64,000 nt of DNA from Cytophagales bacterium (GCA_013299045.1 JAAFJX010000004.1:62001-126000); one strand, 5' to 3'. Positions 20,322-30,503 are shown, counted from the stretch's first letter. Numbers and translations are program-made. The notes: a model not told the origin generated them from the letters alone.

Positions 20322-21015
20322 ATGAAAAACTCCGTTCGTTCTTCGTTCTTCGTTCTTCGTTGTAGTTTGTAGTCTTTTTGTCTTGCTGCTTGGTAGTTGT
20401 AGTAAGTCCGTTGAAGATTTAATTGCTGATGCTAATTTACCTCTTGTTATAGCCGGTGGTGAATTCGATACCTGTGAAGAATGCTGTTCTGCTTATGCTG
20501 ATACGTGGAAAAAGTTTTGTCCTGGTTGTGGCTGTACTAGAAAAATCATGGATGACATAGATAATGGTGGAGTTTGTTTTGTAATTACTGTTGCTCGTGC
20601 TAAGGCTTCAAATCCAACAGGTTTTGTCAATCCTTTTGAACTGACCAGACGCAAGTTGATAGCCGATGACTCGCCTGTTAGTCTTGATATTCTTAACTTT
20701 TATGATATTCATAGTGCAAGAGTTCAATATTTGGTACTTCATGATGCCTCTTTAATGCAGTCTTCTTATAATTTAATGATAAGTCTTACACCTTATTTCC
20801 TTGATTTTGCAAATAATGCCAACAACAGCGGAAATATTATTACTGCAAGCCTTGTTTTGGAAATTAATAATTTTATTTCCAGTATTATCGCAGCAAATGG
20901 CTCACAAGGCTCTTTAGCTACTGATTTGAATTTTATGCTCAATAAACTGAACTTGAATAGTTTAGTAGGCCTTACTGCTACGCAAGCCTGGGCTGCCATA
21001 AAGACCAGTTACTAA
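20322..21015 (+). CDS. Cysteine-rich lipoprotein, currently out of frame by one 7-bp repeat unit (phase-variable candidate)
   Basis: The body of the gene is open from 20326 to 21015, but the only ATG (20322) is in the wrong frame and runs into TAG. Between them lies the heptamer array at 20337-20357. Losing one 7-bp unit would fuse the ATG to the body and give a classic lipoprotein signal, MKNSVRSSFFVVV followed by a hydrophobic run ending in the lipobox LLGSC. Without that change only a TTG at 20383 is available, which gives no signal peptide. The mature part begins with six clustered cysteines (CEECC, then CPGCGC), possibly metal-binding, followed by a helical region. I do not recognise the family. 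An HELGH metalloprotease gene starts 20 bases downstream. Confidence 0.7.
20337..20357 (+). repeat. Heptanucleotide tandem repeat (CGTTCTT)3 in the signal-peptide codons
   Basis: Three perfect CGTTCTT units (20337-20343, 20344-20350, 20351-20357), flanked on each side by a partial CGTT. Because 7 is not a multiple of 3, gain or loss of a unit changes the frame of the lipoprotein. Going from three to two units puts the ATG at 20322 in frame. Confidence 0.85.
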
Positions 21016-21035
21016 CTTTTATCTACCTGCCTGCA

Positions 21036-21776
21036 ATGTTCCAATTTATTGATTTAAAAACTTTTAATGCCAAGCAGTGCTTCATATTAGCTGTTTTGTT
21101 TATGGTTTCGGTTGGGCTGCACACCCTCACGCATGAGCTGGGGCATTTTTCCTTTGCTCATGCGCTGGGTTACAAGAACATCACACTTCATTATGCGTGT
21201 GTTCGCGGTACTTATCCACAAAAGGAACGCTTGGATTCTCTTTCAAAGCGAATGAGGGAATCTGCAGACCATAAACAAGATGAAGCATATCCAGAGTTTA
21301 AAAAAGCGGTACGCCGCAAGCATATTTCTAGTTTTTGGTTTACCGCAGGCGGTCAAATCGTCAATCTCATGATTGGATTAATCGGCCTTGCTTTGCTGCG
21401 TATCAGTTTGACGGATAGTTTTTTAGTCAGCTTACCTCAGAAATTAAAATTCTGTCTTGCTATAGCTTTGCCTAAGTTTTTTACGTATTTTTGTTTTATC
21501 GTTTTGGACTTGATAAGAGGCTCAGATAGGTTTCGTAGTCATGATAGCTTTGGAATGGGCTATGACTTCCGTATGCTGTTTTTTAGTAATCAGCCTAGCT
21601 GGGACTATTCTTTCATTATTCTGAATGGCATCATAGGCAGCATCGCTTTGATTTATCTGTTCTGGTATGCGCTAGAGCCTTCCGAGAGAATAACTGTCTG
21701 GGCGGCTGCTCTCTGTGGGATACCGCTAGGCGTTTATCTTTGGTATGGGCCTTTGGGAAGTTTTTTGTTGCCTTGA
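21036..21776 (+). CDS. Membrane zinc metalloprotease-like protein (HELGH, M50-like)
   Basis: A 246-residue polytopic membrane protein. The first helix region contains HTLTHELGHFSFAHALG, an HExxH zinc motif inside or beside a membrane helix as in site-2-protease-like (M50) families. Four or five further hydrophobic segments follow. The second M50 motif (NPDG/LDG) is not obvious; FIILNGIIGS near residue 195 is the nearest candidate. Because the gene directly follows the cysteine-rich lipoprotein, that protein or its signal could be a substrate or partner; this is inference from position. It could also be a pseudo-protease. Confidence 0.6.
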   Translation: MFQFIDLKTFNAKQCFILAVLFMVSVGLHTLTHELGHFSFAHALGYKNITLHYACVRGTYPQKERLDSLSKRMRESADHKQDEAYPEFKKAVRRKHISSFWFTAGGQIVNLMIGLIGLALLRISLTDSFLVSLPQKLKFCLAIALPKFFTYFCFIVLDLIRGSDRFRSHDSFGMGYDFRMLFFSNQPSWDYSFIILNGIIGSIALIYLFWYALEPSERITVWAAALCGIPLGVYLWYGPLGSFLLP

Positions 21777-21782
21777 TTTTCC

Positions 21783-23924
21783 CTAGCCTCCGTCTTCTTC
21801 TCCTTTGCCGTCCGGAAACTCATCTGTGGGGAGTTCGGGGGCTTTGTCTTTATCGTCGCTATCTTCTAGCTTGAGGCTGTCGTCCAGCACGCGCTTAAAA
21901 AGCCTAAATTCTACACGGCGGTTGGTTTTACGGTCTGCTTCGGTAATCTCACGAACAAGCGGGCGCTCTTCACCATAGCCAATAGCCGCCACACGCTCAC
22001 CCTCAAACTTGCCGTAGGAAACAATGTATTCCTTAATCACGTCGGCTCTTTCTTGGGATAGTTTTTTATTCTCCACATGATAGCCAGAGGTATCCGTGTG
22101 GCCTTCTATGCTCAAATGGAAGTCTGGGTGGTCAATCAAAAACTTGATAACTAGGTGTAAATCATTTTCCATCTCTGGGCTTAGGCGTGAGCTACCTAGC
22201 TCAAATTCAACGGATTTGAACTGTACAGTCTGTATATTTTTGAGCTGAATATCCTCTTTTTTGGGGCCGTCCAGAAAGAAAATTTGTTCCAAACGGAAGA
22301 AGTTTTCACCGTCCACCACCAGCATATATTTGCGCTTGTTAATCAGATTGAACTCAAAAGAACCGTCTTCTTTGGTGCGGCGTGGCGCTATCATGCGGCG
22401 CTCCTCAAGGTCAAAGACTCCTACCGTACCCGTAAAAACCTCCCCTGTTTTTTCTTCGCGCAAGACCCCTGAAAAGGTAACGAATGCGTCTGGGTGGGCA
22501 TCCATCGGCAGCGGGAAAGAATACAAATCCATATCCATTCGGGCTGTGTCGGAGTGTGCATAAAAAATAAGTTTAGAGTCGCCGTTGATGGCAAAATAGT
22601 ACTCGTCTCCCTTTGTATTTACAAAAGAGCCTAAATTGATTGGCTCACTCCAAAGGCTATCCACCCCATAAGTTTTGTAAATATCAAAGCCGCCAAAGTT
22701 CAAAAGCTGGCCGCTCGAACTAAAATAAAGCACCATCTTGTCGGTGTGGTAAAAGGGGCTTACCTCGTCGTTGCGGGTGTTTACCACGGGGCCTAAGTTC
22801 TCGGCAGGCAGCCATATTCCACCCCGCCCCAACTTAGAAAAGTACAAATCGCTACCACCAAAACCGCTCAGCCTATCCGAAGCAAAAAACAGCGTGTCGC
22901 CTTTGGGGTTAAACGTGGGTTGTGAGTCCCAAGCCGTAGAGTTGATGTAGGGGCCTAAGTTGCGTGGCTGACTCCATGAAGCGCTGTCGGGCATATATTC
23001 TGAAATGAACAAGTCGCAGTTGCCATAGCCTGTGGGCGAAAAACAACGCGAAAATACCAACTTTTTGCCGTCCGGACTCAAGCAAGGCGACCCTTCATTG
23101 TATTCAGTGTTTAGCCCTGGTATCTGCTGGGCTGGCTGCCAATAACCGTCCTCGTCTTTGCTTGTGAGGAAGATATCTTCATTTTTTAAGTCAGGGTTAT
23201 TCGGATTGCGGTTTCGCTGAGAAGTAAAGACAATAACACTATCATTCTTGGAAATAGAGAGGCCGTAATCTTCCGACTTAGAGTTTATCTCCTCGCCCAT
23301 GTTCAAGTCTAATGAATCCACTTCGGGTTTGAGCGAGTCGGCTAGTTGAATGTGCTCCACAAAGGCTTTATATTCGTCTAGGTTCAGATAGACTTTTTGA
23401 GGGTCTCCCGCTACAGAATCGTAAACGTGTTTAGGCACTTCCAAAGACCCGCGATAATGCTTGATAATCAGGGCATAAAGCTCGGTGCTGAGCGCCTGTT
23501 TGCCCATAGCCTGCGAAAGACGCGCCAGGTCGTAGAGCAAGCCAATGTCATTTACAAAATTTTTGATTCCAAAATTGCTAACATATTTGTAGAGTTCTTT
23601 GAAAAGCGCCTCGCGGTCTTCACCAAAACGCAGGGTTTTAATGCGCTCTAAGTCCCGCTTATTGCTATAAAAAGGGACGTTCGGGCGATTAATATTCTTA
23701 AAACGCATAGTGGGCGCTACTATTCCCAAAGATTTACGCTTTCGATTTTCTTCTTCTGCTCTTTTTTGTAGCTCTTTCTGAAGTCTTTTTTGCATGGCCA
23801 AATCCTTGCGTTTGCGCAAAAAAGCAGGCAGAGGTATGCTATCAGGCGGGTTATTCTGGGCAAGAACCTCAGAAACAGGAAACAGAATAAAAAAACAGAA
23901 TAATAGAATGTAATAATTTTTCAT
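21783..23924 (-). CDS. PorE-like outer-membrane lipoprotein-class protein: PD40 propeller, regulatory-like domain, OmpA domain
   Basis: A 713-residue exported protein (signal residues 1-22 ending VLA-Q). After a charged segment and a helical TPR-like region (about 85-210) come WD40-like PD40 repeats, for example EGSPCLSPDGKKLVFSR and WDSQPTFNPKGDTLFFAS (about 215-450), a carboxypeptidase-regulatory-like beta domain (about 475-545) with RRTKEDGSFEFNL, and a C-terminal OmpA peptidoglycan-binding domain (about 555-675) with IEGHTDTSG and TNRRVEFRL. This order, TPR, propeller, regulatory domain, OmpA, is that of PorE, a peptidoglycan-binding T9SS component in Porphyromonas. GldL and GldM in the same window fit, but other OmpA/PD40 proteins share parts of this layout. 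Confidence 0.8.
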   Translation of the reverse strand: MKNYYILLFCFFILFPVSEVLAQNNPPDSIPLPAFLRKRKDLAMQKRLQKELQKRAEEENRKRKSLGIVAPTMRFKNINRPNVPFYSNKRDLERIKTLRFGEDREALFKELYKYVSNFGIKNFVNDIGLLYDLARLSQAMGKQALSTELYALIIKHYRGSLEVPKHVYDSVAGDPQKVYLNLDEYKAFVEHIQLADSLKPEVDSLDLNMGEEINSKSEDYGLSISKNDSVIVFTSQRNRNPNNPDLKNEDIFLTSKDEDGYWQPAQQIPGLNTEYNEGSPCLSPDGKKLVFSRCFSPTGYGNCDLFISEYMPDSASWSQPRNLGPYINSTAWDSQPTFNPKGDTLFFASDRLSGFGGSDLYFSKLGRGGIWLPAENLGPVVNTRNDEVSPFYHTDKMVLYFSSSGQLLNFGGFDIYKTYGVDSLWSEPINLGSFVNTKGDEYYFAINGDSKLIFYAHSDTARMDMDLYSFPLPMDAHPDAFVTFSGVLREEKTGEVFTGTVGVFDLEERRMIAPRRTKEDGSFEFNLINKRKYMLVVDGENFFRLEQIFFLDGPKKEDIQLKNIQTVQFKSVEFELGSSRLSPEMENDLHLVIKFLIDHPDFHLSIEGHTDTSGYHVENKKLSQERADVIKEYIVSYGKFEGERVAAIGYGEERPLVREITEADRKTNRRVEFRLFKRVLDDSLKLEDSDDKDKAPELPTDEFPDGKGEEDGG

Positions 23925-24019
23925 AACTTAAAATTTATTAGGTTAGGCGTATAATTTTTATAGACTCGTTTTTTCACAGAAGTTATATGAAGTTCTAATC
24001 AAAAAAAATTCCGTTTTTG

Positions 24020-24524
24020 TATTTTTGTGAAAAATATAACAAAAAAGCGACATATCGGATACATTTTGCTGATGTTTACAAACTATGAATCTCATTTCAA
24101 GCCCTAAAACTTACCTCAAGCTATCCAATTCTTATGAAAGTTCAATTCATATTTACTCAGAGCTAAAGCAGGCGTTCAGCATAGTCGCATATAGTCTAGA
24201 GAGTCTAAAGTATTAATTTTCAGGCTTCAGTAGATTTTTATATGCGCTTTTTATAAAGCATGAACACAAAATATTTTCATTGATTGTTTGGTTTAGGCAA
24301 TATTTTTTTATACTTTTGTGGTCTGATTGTGAGTACCAATAAAAAAAACAAGTGGAAATTAAAGTAAAGAACAACTTAGTTCTTCTAATGATTAGAAACC
24401 GTCCAAAATTTAATCATTATTTTTTTGATTTTCAGTAACTTATATGTATCCACAATCGTTTTAATGAATACGTTAAGGTCCGATGCTGCGCAGGTGCATT
24501 TTGGGCTTACATCAAAAACAAAGT
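24020..24524 (+). other. Long leader region upstream of infB, no firm gene
   Basis: The interval between the PorE-like gene and infB (23925-24524) is AT-rich. It contains the infB promoter and a second -7-like box, TATTTTTG, at 24020-24027. A 43-codon frame at 24085-24216 has coding-like codons but no recognisable similarity or ribosome binding site, so I do not call it. Confidence 0.4.
24287..24318 (+). promoter_or_regulatory. Strong Bacteroidota promoter upstream of infB
   Basis: TTTG at 24287-24290, 20-base spacer, TACTTTTG at 24311-24318: a complete match to TTTG-N20-TAnnTTTG. It would give a leader of about 200 bases before the infB ATG at 24525. Confidence 0.7.
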
Positions 24525-27500
24525 ATGTCTGATAACAAAAACGATAAAAGACTCTCGTCAGTTGCAAAAGAATTTGGCGTAGGCACTAGTTCGCTCCTCG
24601 ATTTTTTGGTTAAAAAAGTGGACGGTTTCAAAAGAGACCCGAACGCCAAAATCTCAGGTGAGCACTATGAGCTGATTGCCAAAGAGTTTGCAGACTCCAA
24701 GCAACTCAAAAAAGAGGCTTCTGCGGTTACAATTGGCAAAAGCCCTGTTGGCAATGTTACGATTGATGCCAAAAAGAACAACAAAGCCGGAGATGCAGAG
24801 GACGAAGAGCGCGAATTGTTAGTTAAGAGCAATACTGACCCAATTAAGTCTGTGAAAATCAAGGATAACACAGCAAATAAAGAACATGAAACTATCAAAG
24901 GTGGTTTGCAGGGCACTAAGGTATTGGGCACAATAGACCTGAATGCAAAAAACAAAACCATTCAAGCCGTTGGCTCAGAACCTAAAAAATCTCAACCTAT
25001 TACACCAGCATTAGAAAAAACAAGTTCTGATAACGACGTTATAACAAAAGTTGTTGAGCCTGTTGTAAAAGGAACTACTGTAACTCCCGTTCAGCCAGAA
25101 GTAAAAGAGAACCTTGCGACGGCTAGCGATGAAGATACAAAAATAGCAGCTTCTAAAGATGCGGCAAATAAGGTAAAAACAGAGACATCTGTTACTAAAA
25201 AAGACACGCCCTCGGTAAAATCTACCACTCCTGACCACCCTCAAAATAACGCTTCAAAACCTTTGCAGAAAGACAATAAAAGTAACTTTACAAGGACAGA
25301 CGATAAGAATAAGTCTAACGCCAGTAAGGAAAATCATGCTAACAAGCCGTTTGCTCAAGACAACAAGCAAACCTATAAAAATCATCAAGGAGGTTTTACT
25401 CAAAAACCTTTGGCCGAATCTCTTCAACAGAAAAACAACGAAACAGCCAAAAAAGATGCGCCACAGTCTGTCCCTGTCCAAAAACCAAAAGACACGCTTA
25501 CACCCATAGACACGGTTGCTAAAGGCGACTTGCCCGAATCCCATGAAGATGAGGAGACTATAAAGGCTAAAGCAGGACAGTTACAGGGGCTTAGAATATT
25601 GGGTAAAATTGATATAGTAGACCCCAAAGCTGCTGCTAAAAAGAAAAAGAAAAAGAAAAAAACCCTCCGACCTGTTGCCTCATCGGACTCCCTGCCCAAC
25701 AACAAGGATAATAGCGGCGGCAATTCGCAAAATTTTAATCGCGGTAATAACAACGACCGCAGCGGTGATAACCGTTCAGGCGGCGAACCCAACAAGCGTT
25801 TTCAGTTTCCTACGCAGGGACAGGGACAAACCCCCGCAACGAACACTACCTCCACAAGCTATTCGGCTTCCGCTGCTGAAGCGGATAAAAATAGAAAGAA
25901 AAAGAAAAAGAAGAAAGGTGATGACGGCGTTTCTCTGGCCGATAATATTTCAGACGCTTCTCTCAAAAGTTTGGAACAGTCCAAAGGCGATAATAAGCCA
26001 AAATTTGTAGGCACTCCTTTTGTTAATACTGCTGGTGGTCATAGACCTATAACTGGTACAGGAAATGACAGACGCGTTAGCAACGACCGCAGAGGTGGCA
26101 CTGGCGGTAAGGGGCATAAACCTGGCGGCCAAAATTTCTCCGACCGTGATGTCCAGCAACAGGTAAAAGCCACACTTGCCAAGATGAGTGGCTCGAGTGG
26201 TGCTGGAAACCGTAAAAACTTCAAAAAAGAAAAGCGTCATGCTTTTGAGCGTGCGCGCAACGAAGAAATTATCAAGGCTGCCGAAGACGCAAAGCTCTTG
26301 AAGGTAAGCGAATTTATTACTGCTAATGAGTTAGCCAACCTGATGGAAGTCAGTATAAGTGCTCTCATTGCCAAGTGTTTGCAAATGGGGCTTATGGTTT
26401 CTATCAATCAGCGTTTGGAAGCAGATAATATCATGCTAATTGCCGACGAATTTGGTTTTGAAGCACAGTTTGTGTCAGCAGAAGAAGAAATAAATAAGTC
26501 TTTGGACTTCAACGAAAATGACCCTCCTGAAAGCTTGCAAGAGCGCGCGCCTATCGTAACTATTATGGGGCACGTTGACCACGGTAAAACGACTCTTCTC
26601 GACCATATCCGCAAAGCAAATGTTGCAGGAGGAGAAGCAGGAGGTATTACGCAGCACATAGGGGCATATAGCGTGCAAACCAGCAGCGGAAAGAGTATTA
26701 CTTTCTTAGATACTCCTGGCCACGAAGCCTTTACGGCCATGCGGGCGCGGGGTGCTAAGGTTACTGATATTGTTATTATTGTGGTAGCTGCCGATGACGG
26801 TGTTATGCCTCAAACGAAGGAAGCTATCAATCATGCTTTGGTGGCAGGCGTACCTATTGTAGTGGCTATCAATAAAATGGATAAGCCCAACGCAAACCCC
26901 GAGAAGATTCGCCAAGAACTCGCCGATTTAAATGTTTTGGTCGAAGAGTGGGGTGGCAAGTACCAATGTCAAGAAATTTCGGCTAAGAAAGGACTCAATG
27001 TTGATTTACTTTTAGAGAAAGTTCTCATACAGGCTGAGTTTCTTGACCTCAAGGCAAATGCTAGCAAAGCAGCCAACGGTGCAGTTATTGAAGCTTCTTT
27101 GGATAAAGGACGCGGTTATGTTACTACCGTTCTGGTGCAATCTGGCACTCTAAAAGTAGGAGATATTATGCTGGCAGGTGCGCACTTTGCGCGTGTAAGA
27201 GCAATGTTTGACCACACGGGCAAAAATATTAAAACCGCTGGCCCTTGTACGCCAGTTCAGATACTCGGCTTGAGTGGAGCGCCACAAGCGGGAGATAGGT
27301 TCAATGTACTCAGTACAGAACGCGAAGCCCGAGAAATTGCCACCAAACGCGAACAAATTATCCGAGAGCAGTCCGTAAGAGCCACCCGAAGACTCACCCT
27401 TAATGACATTGGTCGTAGGAAAGCACTTGGCAATTTCCATCAGCTCAAACTCATTGTTAAAGGCGACGTGGACGGCTCGGTTGAGGCACTCGCAGATTCA

Positions 27501-28052
27501 CTCTTGAAACTTTCAAATGAGGAAGTAGAAGTGCAAATCATTCACAAGGCAATGGGGCAAATTTCAGAGTCCGATGTACTTTTGGCTTCAGCATCTGATG
27601 CCATCCTCATTGGCTTTCAGGTACGCCCTTCGCGTCAGGCGCGTGTATTGGCCGATAGAGAGAAAATAGAAATTCGTTTGTACTCAGTCATATTCCAGAC
27701 CATTGACGAAATAAAGGCAGCTATTGAAGGCTTACTTGCACCGAAAATGGAAGAAGTTATTACAGGCAACGTTGTGGTACGTGAAGTGTTCAAAATTTCT
27801 AAGATTGGAACTATTGCAGGGTGCTATGTTACGGACGGTAGTATCACGCGTAAATCTAAAGTACGTTTGATTCGCGGCGGCATTGTGCTTTTCACTGGAG
27901 ATGTAAGCTCTCTCAAACGCTTCAAAGAAGATGCTTCAGAAGTTAAACACGGCTTTGAGTGCGGCCTTTCTTTGCATAACTTCAATGATATTGAGCAAGA
28001 TGACGAGCTTGAAGTATTTGAAAGCAAAGAAGTTAAGCGTACCTTGAATTAA
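24525..28052 (+). CDS. infB: Translation initiation factor IF-2
   Basis: A 1175-residue GTPase that delivers initiator tRNA to the 30S subunit. The N-terminus has the small IF2_N fold ([20 protein letters not shown]). Residues about 70-560 are a long low-complexity, Lys/Asn/Thr-rich region with two lysine blocks and glycine-rich stretches. The G domain follows: [38 protein letters not shown] and [10 protein letters not shown], then the beta-barrel and C-terminal domains. I chose ATG 24525 because it starts directly with the conserved [17 protein letters not shown]; an upstream ATG at 24483 adds 14 unrelated residues. The usual neighbours nusA and rimP are absent. Confidence 0.96.
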   Translation: MSDNKNDKRLSSVAKEFGVGTSSLLDFLVKKVDGFKRDPNAKISGEHYELIAKEFADSKQLKKEASAVTIGKSPVGNVTIDAKKNNKAGDAEDEERELLVKSNTDPIKSVKIKDNTANKEHETIKGGLQGTKVLGTIDLNAKNKTIQAVGSEPKKSQPITPALEKTSSDNDVITKVVEPVVKGTTVTPVQPEVKENLATASDEDTKIAASKDAANKVKTETSVTKKDTPSVKSTTPDHPQNNASKPLQKDNKSNFTRTDDKNKSNASKENHANKPFAQDNKQTYKNHQGGFTQKPLAESLQQKNNETAKKDAPQSVPVQKPKDTLTPIDTVAKGDLPESHEDEETIKAKAGQLQGLRILGKIDIVDPKAAAKKKKKKKKTLRPVASSDSLPNNKDNSGGNSQNFNRGNNNDRSGDNRSGGEPNKRFQFPTQGQGQTPATNTTSTSYSASAAEADKNRKKKKKKKGDDGVSLADNISDASLKSLEQSKGDNKPKFVGTPFVNTAGGHRPITGTGNDRRVSNDRRGGTGGKGHKPGGQNFSDRDVQQQVKATLAKMSGSSGAGNRKNFKKEKRHAFERARNEEIIKAAEDAKLLKVSEFITANELANLMEVSISALIAKCLQMGLMVSINQRLEADNIMLIADEFGFEAQFVSAEEEINKSLDFNENDPPESLQERAPIVTIMGHVDHGKTTLLDHIRKANVAGGEAGGITQHIGAYSVQTSSGKSITFLDTPGHEAFTAMRARGAKVTDIVIIVVAADDGVMPQTKEAINHALVAGVPIVVAINKMDKPNANPEKIRQELADLNVLVEEWGGKYQCQEISAKKGLNVDLLLEKVLIQAEFLDLKANASKAANGAVIEASLDKGRGYVTTVLVQSGTLKVGDIMLAGAHFARVRAMFDHTGKNIKTAGPCTPVQILGLSGAPQAGDRFNVLSTEREAREIATKREQIIREQSVRATRRLTLNDIGRRKALGNFHQLKLIVKGDVDGSVEALADSLLKLSNEEVEVQIIHKAMGQISESDVLLASASDAILIGFQVRPSRQARVLADREKIEIRLYSVIFQTIDEIKAAIEGLLAPKMEEVITGNVVVREVFKISKIGTIAGCYVTDGSITRKSKVRLIRGGIVLFTGDVSSLKRFKEDASEVKHGFECGLSLHNFNDIEQDDELEVFESKEVKRTLN

Positions 28053-28076
28053 AAGGTAGCATCAAGAATAAAAAAA

Positions 28077-28109
28077 AACACGGTTGGTTTTTACTAATCG
28101 TGTTTTTTT
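28077..28109 (+). terminator. Intrinsic terminator after infB
   Basis: AACACGGTTGGT / ACTAATCGTGTT stem (with G-T pairs) and a four-base loop followed by T7. Placed 25 bases after the infB stop. Confidence 0.8.
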
Positions 28110-28130
28110 GTGCATACTTTTTAGTTAGTT

Positions 28131-28604
28131 AGTCGTCCCTGAAAATATATCTAAGTAGTCGTCCCTTAAAATACATCTAAGATATTTATTACCAGAAAAT
28201 TAAACAAGCATTTCATCTTTAAAATCTCTTAGTTTTTAGCCTATTTTGTCAAATAACTGGTAAAACCGCAAGGGCTTTTTACGTCCTGCACTGCCTCGCA
28301 TCAGACAAAAGCGAATGGCTCAAATGTCAGAGAGTGAATCAAAGAAAAAGCCATTCGCTGGTTTAGATGAAAAAAGTTATTTTTCATCTAAATTGGCCTT
28401 TTGCGAGGCTTGATTTTTTTGCTATGCCCTAGAACTTTCAGCTCGCGCTTCAGTTCGGCATCAAGGCAAACAGTAGAGAAGAGAAGTCTATCAAAGGCCG
28501 TCAAGGTGTTCCCAAAATAGGCAAGCTATCCTCCTTAAATTTAGCTTACATCTATTGAATGTACTTTTTAAGAGAAGACTATGCAGGCTTTTTAAGGGAC
28601 GACT
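28131..28604. mobile_element. Degenerate insertion-element relic with nested terminal inverted repeats
   Basis: The outer ends are AGTCGTCCCT (28131) and AGGGACGACT (ending 28604). A second, nested pair starts at 28157 (AGTCGTCCCTTAAAATACAT) and ends at 28580 (ATGTACTTTTTAAGAGAAGACT, written here as TTTTTAAGAGAAGACT). Inside are an 11-bp inverted repeat, AGCGAATGGCT / AGCCATTCGCT, and a coding-like stretch at about 28473-28515 (EKSIKGRQGVPK) that recurs in the element at 48838-49079. No intact transposase remains. The family cannot be named from what is left. Confidence 0.65.
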
Positions 28605-28784
28605 GACAGGGTTTGTATAGGTGTTTTCTGACCCGCTTGCCCTGCTATTTGCTCTGAACAAAGGTTTCTGAATAACCACTGGCCGCGATGAATAAGCGCA
28701 TATTGTCCATAGCATGGCCTTACTCTAAACGTTGCATTTATATCTGTTGAATCTATGATTAAAAAAAGCAAAACTGTTACAAAC

Positions 28785-28813
28785 AACAAAAGCAGCCTCA
28801 AAGAGACTGCCTT
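28785..28813 (-). terminator. Terminator after gldM
   Basis: On the minus strand GCAGTCTC, a three-base loop and GAGGCTGC, followed by TTTTGTTGTTTG. It lies 59 bases after the gldM stop, so the transcript appears to end without gldN. The 28605-28784 stretch downstream holds no gene; it contains AACGTTGCATTTAT at about 28729, shared with the IS30-like remnant at 61001. Confidence 0.7.
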
Positions 28814-28871
28814 TATTGTTTGTATTAAATAGAAGCGCGCACGACCGTAGCCAAAGCGCACCTTATTTGTC

Positions 28872-30503
28872 TTAGTTAATTGGGTAAACGAAGATGATTT
28901 GACCCATGCTTACGTTTTCGCGTTCGTTCTTGAAGTTCATACGCTCCACTTTCTTCACGTCAATAATCAAACGGTCGCCAGCTTGTGCTTGTGCTGCCGC
29001 GCTATTGAGGTTAATTTCAGGGCCGCTCATAACAGTAGGCCCGAACACAGCCTTTTTGCCGCGACCAATCATGACTTCAGCTTCAGTAACACGGTAGCGT
29101 GCATCTTTAGGCAAAAACTTCTTAAAGCTTTCGTCTGCTTCAGCCACACACTGTACGGAACGTGGCATTGGGCCGCCGCGCTTGCTGTCAAGCTCCTTGC
29201 CACCAGCCTTGAATTTGATTTCAGGCTTAGGCACAAGGCTTACTTTGAGGTCACGTGAGCCGATAAGGTCAGAACCACTATAAACAGTCAAAGTAACTTT
29301 AGCAGCTTTAGGAACAAGCGTTACCATGCCTTTAGTGCCACCCGGAATAACCTCCGTGTCTGAACAAGTGAAACGCGGAGAGTACTGCTGACCAAGAGCC
29401 GGAACTTGTACGTTCAATTCGTTGCCGCAACGCAAGTAAAGTGAGGCTACGTTAGCTGCCTGAATGTCTATAACTGGCTTAACAACCGTATATTTTTCAT
29501 CAACAGTAAATGTAGTATCACGACCAGTTGGTGTTTTGATAGTGATAGAGCCTTTCCATGATTTTTCTGCTTTGCCTTCTTTGTCATAAGCGCCGCCTTG
29601 TGCTGTGAATTCAATTTCACCAATACCGTCAGCGTTCATTTTTACACCGCCAGCAGAGCAAGTCATGCGTGGAGTGATAGACGAAGATGTAGCTGCAATG
29701 AACATACTAGCCTTGTACTTAGTACCAGCAGCTACCACTTTTGACTCAGCCGTTACACGAGCAAAAATTTTGTCAAACTTGATTTCGTTGATACCAACCA
29801 ATTTAGCCAATGCTTCAATGATAGCAGTTTCTGCTTTAACAGCCTCTGACTGCATCTGGCTCGTGATAGCCAAAGACGCAACCATAGGAGTACCTTGGTA
29901 GCTCAAATAAACGAAGTCCTTTGTTTTTTGTTCTTCGTTGTTTTTGAACACCGCATACTCAGAAGCGGCCTTCGCGATTTTTTCAATCTTAGGCTTGCCT
30001 TCTTTGACACCGTCCGGGATAGAATTGTCCGCAATTTTTTGCATATCAGCTACATAGGCATTGAGCTTTTTCTCAAGTTCATAGCCTTTGCCGCTTTTAG
30101 AGCCTTCAGGCCCAATGAGCAACTCTTCTACAATACCTTGGTCTTTAGCGCCTGTGTAGCGGCCATCTTCTTGCAAACCACCAGATTTGTCAATGACTTC
30201 TTGACGATAAGCAGAAAAATAGTTCATCATGCCGTCTGTGGTTTTAATGGCCTCTAGGGCTTTATTATACACAGCCACGTCTGCTGGTTTGTTACCATTT
30301 TTCTCAATCATAGACTTTACGCCCTCTGCAAGCATCTTATTACTTTTGCGTGTAACAGCTACTGCGTTTTGGAGGGTTTCGTCAATGAATTGGAACTTGT
30401 CCAATAGAGAGTTACTTACTTGAAGGGCGAGGAGAGCGGTGAGTACCAAGTACATCATACCAATCATCCTCTGTCGGGGTGTTTCTTTTGCGCCACCTGC
30501 CAT
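28872..30503 (-). CDS. gldM: Gliding motility/T9SS motor protein GldM (PorM)
   Basis: A 543-residue inner-membrane protein: a short cytoplasmic N-terminus (AGGAKETPRQRMIGMMYLV is the family hallmark, beginning the single membrane helix at about 12-31), then a large periplasmic region of helical and beta domains. With GldL it forms the proton-driven motor that powers type IX secretion and gliding, reaching across the periplasm to the outer-membrane ring. It lies 61 bases downstream of gldL on the same strand and was clearly transcribed with it. In most genomes gldN follows; here a terminator and an element relic follow instead. Confidence 0.95.
   Translation of the reverse strand: MAGGAKETPRQRMIGMMYLVLTALLALQVSNSLLDKFQFIDETLQNAVAVTRKSNKMLAEGVKSMIEKNGNKPADVAVYNKALEAIKTTDGMMNYFSAYRQEVIDKSGGLQEDGRYTGAKDQGIVEELLIGPEGSKSGKGYELEKKLNAYVADMQKIADNSIPDGVKEGKPKIEKIAKAASEYAVFKNNEEQKTKDFVYLSYQGTPMVASLAITSQMQSEAVKAETAIIEALAKLVGINEIKFDKIFARVTAESKVVAAGTKYKASMFIAATSSSITPRMTCSAGGVKMNADGIGEIEFTAQGGAYDKEGKAEKSWKGSITIKTPTGRDTTFTVDEKYTVVKPVIDIQAANVASLYLRCGNELNVQVPALGQQYSPRFTCSDTEVIPGGTKGMVTLVPKAAKVTLTVYSGSDLIGSRDLKVSLVPKPEIKFKAGGKELDSKRGGPMPRSVQCVAEADESFKKFLPKDARYRVTEAEVMIGRGKKAVFGPTVMSGPEINLNSAAAQAQAGDRLIIDVKKVERMNFKNERENVSMGQIIFVYPIN

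Noticed and set aside
24085-24216. 43-codon ORF upstream of infB
   Set aside because: Coding-like codons and an upstream -7-like box, but no ribosome site, no domain and it lies within the presumed infB leader.
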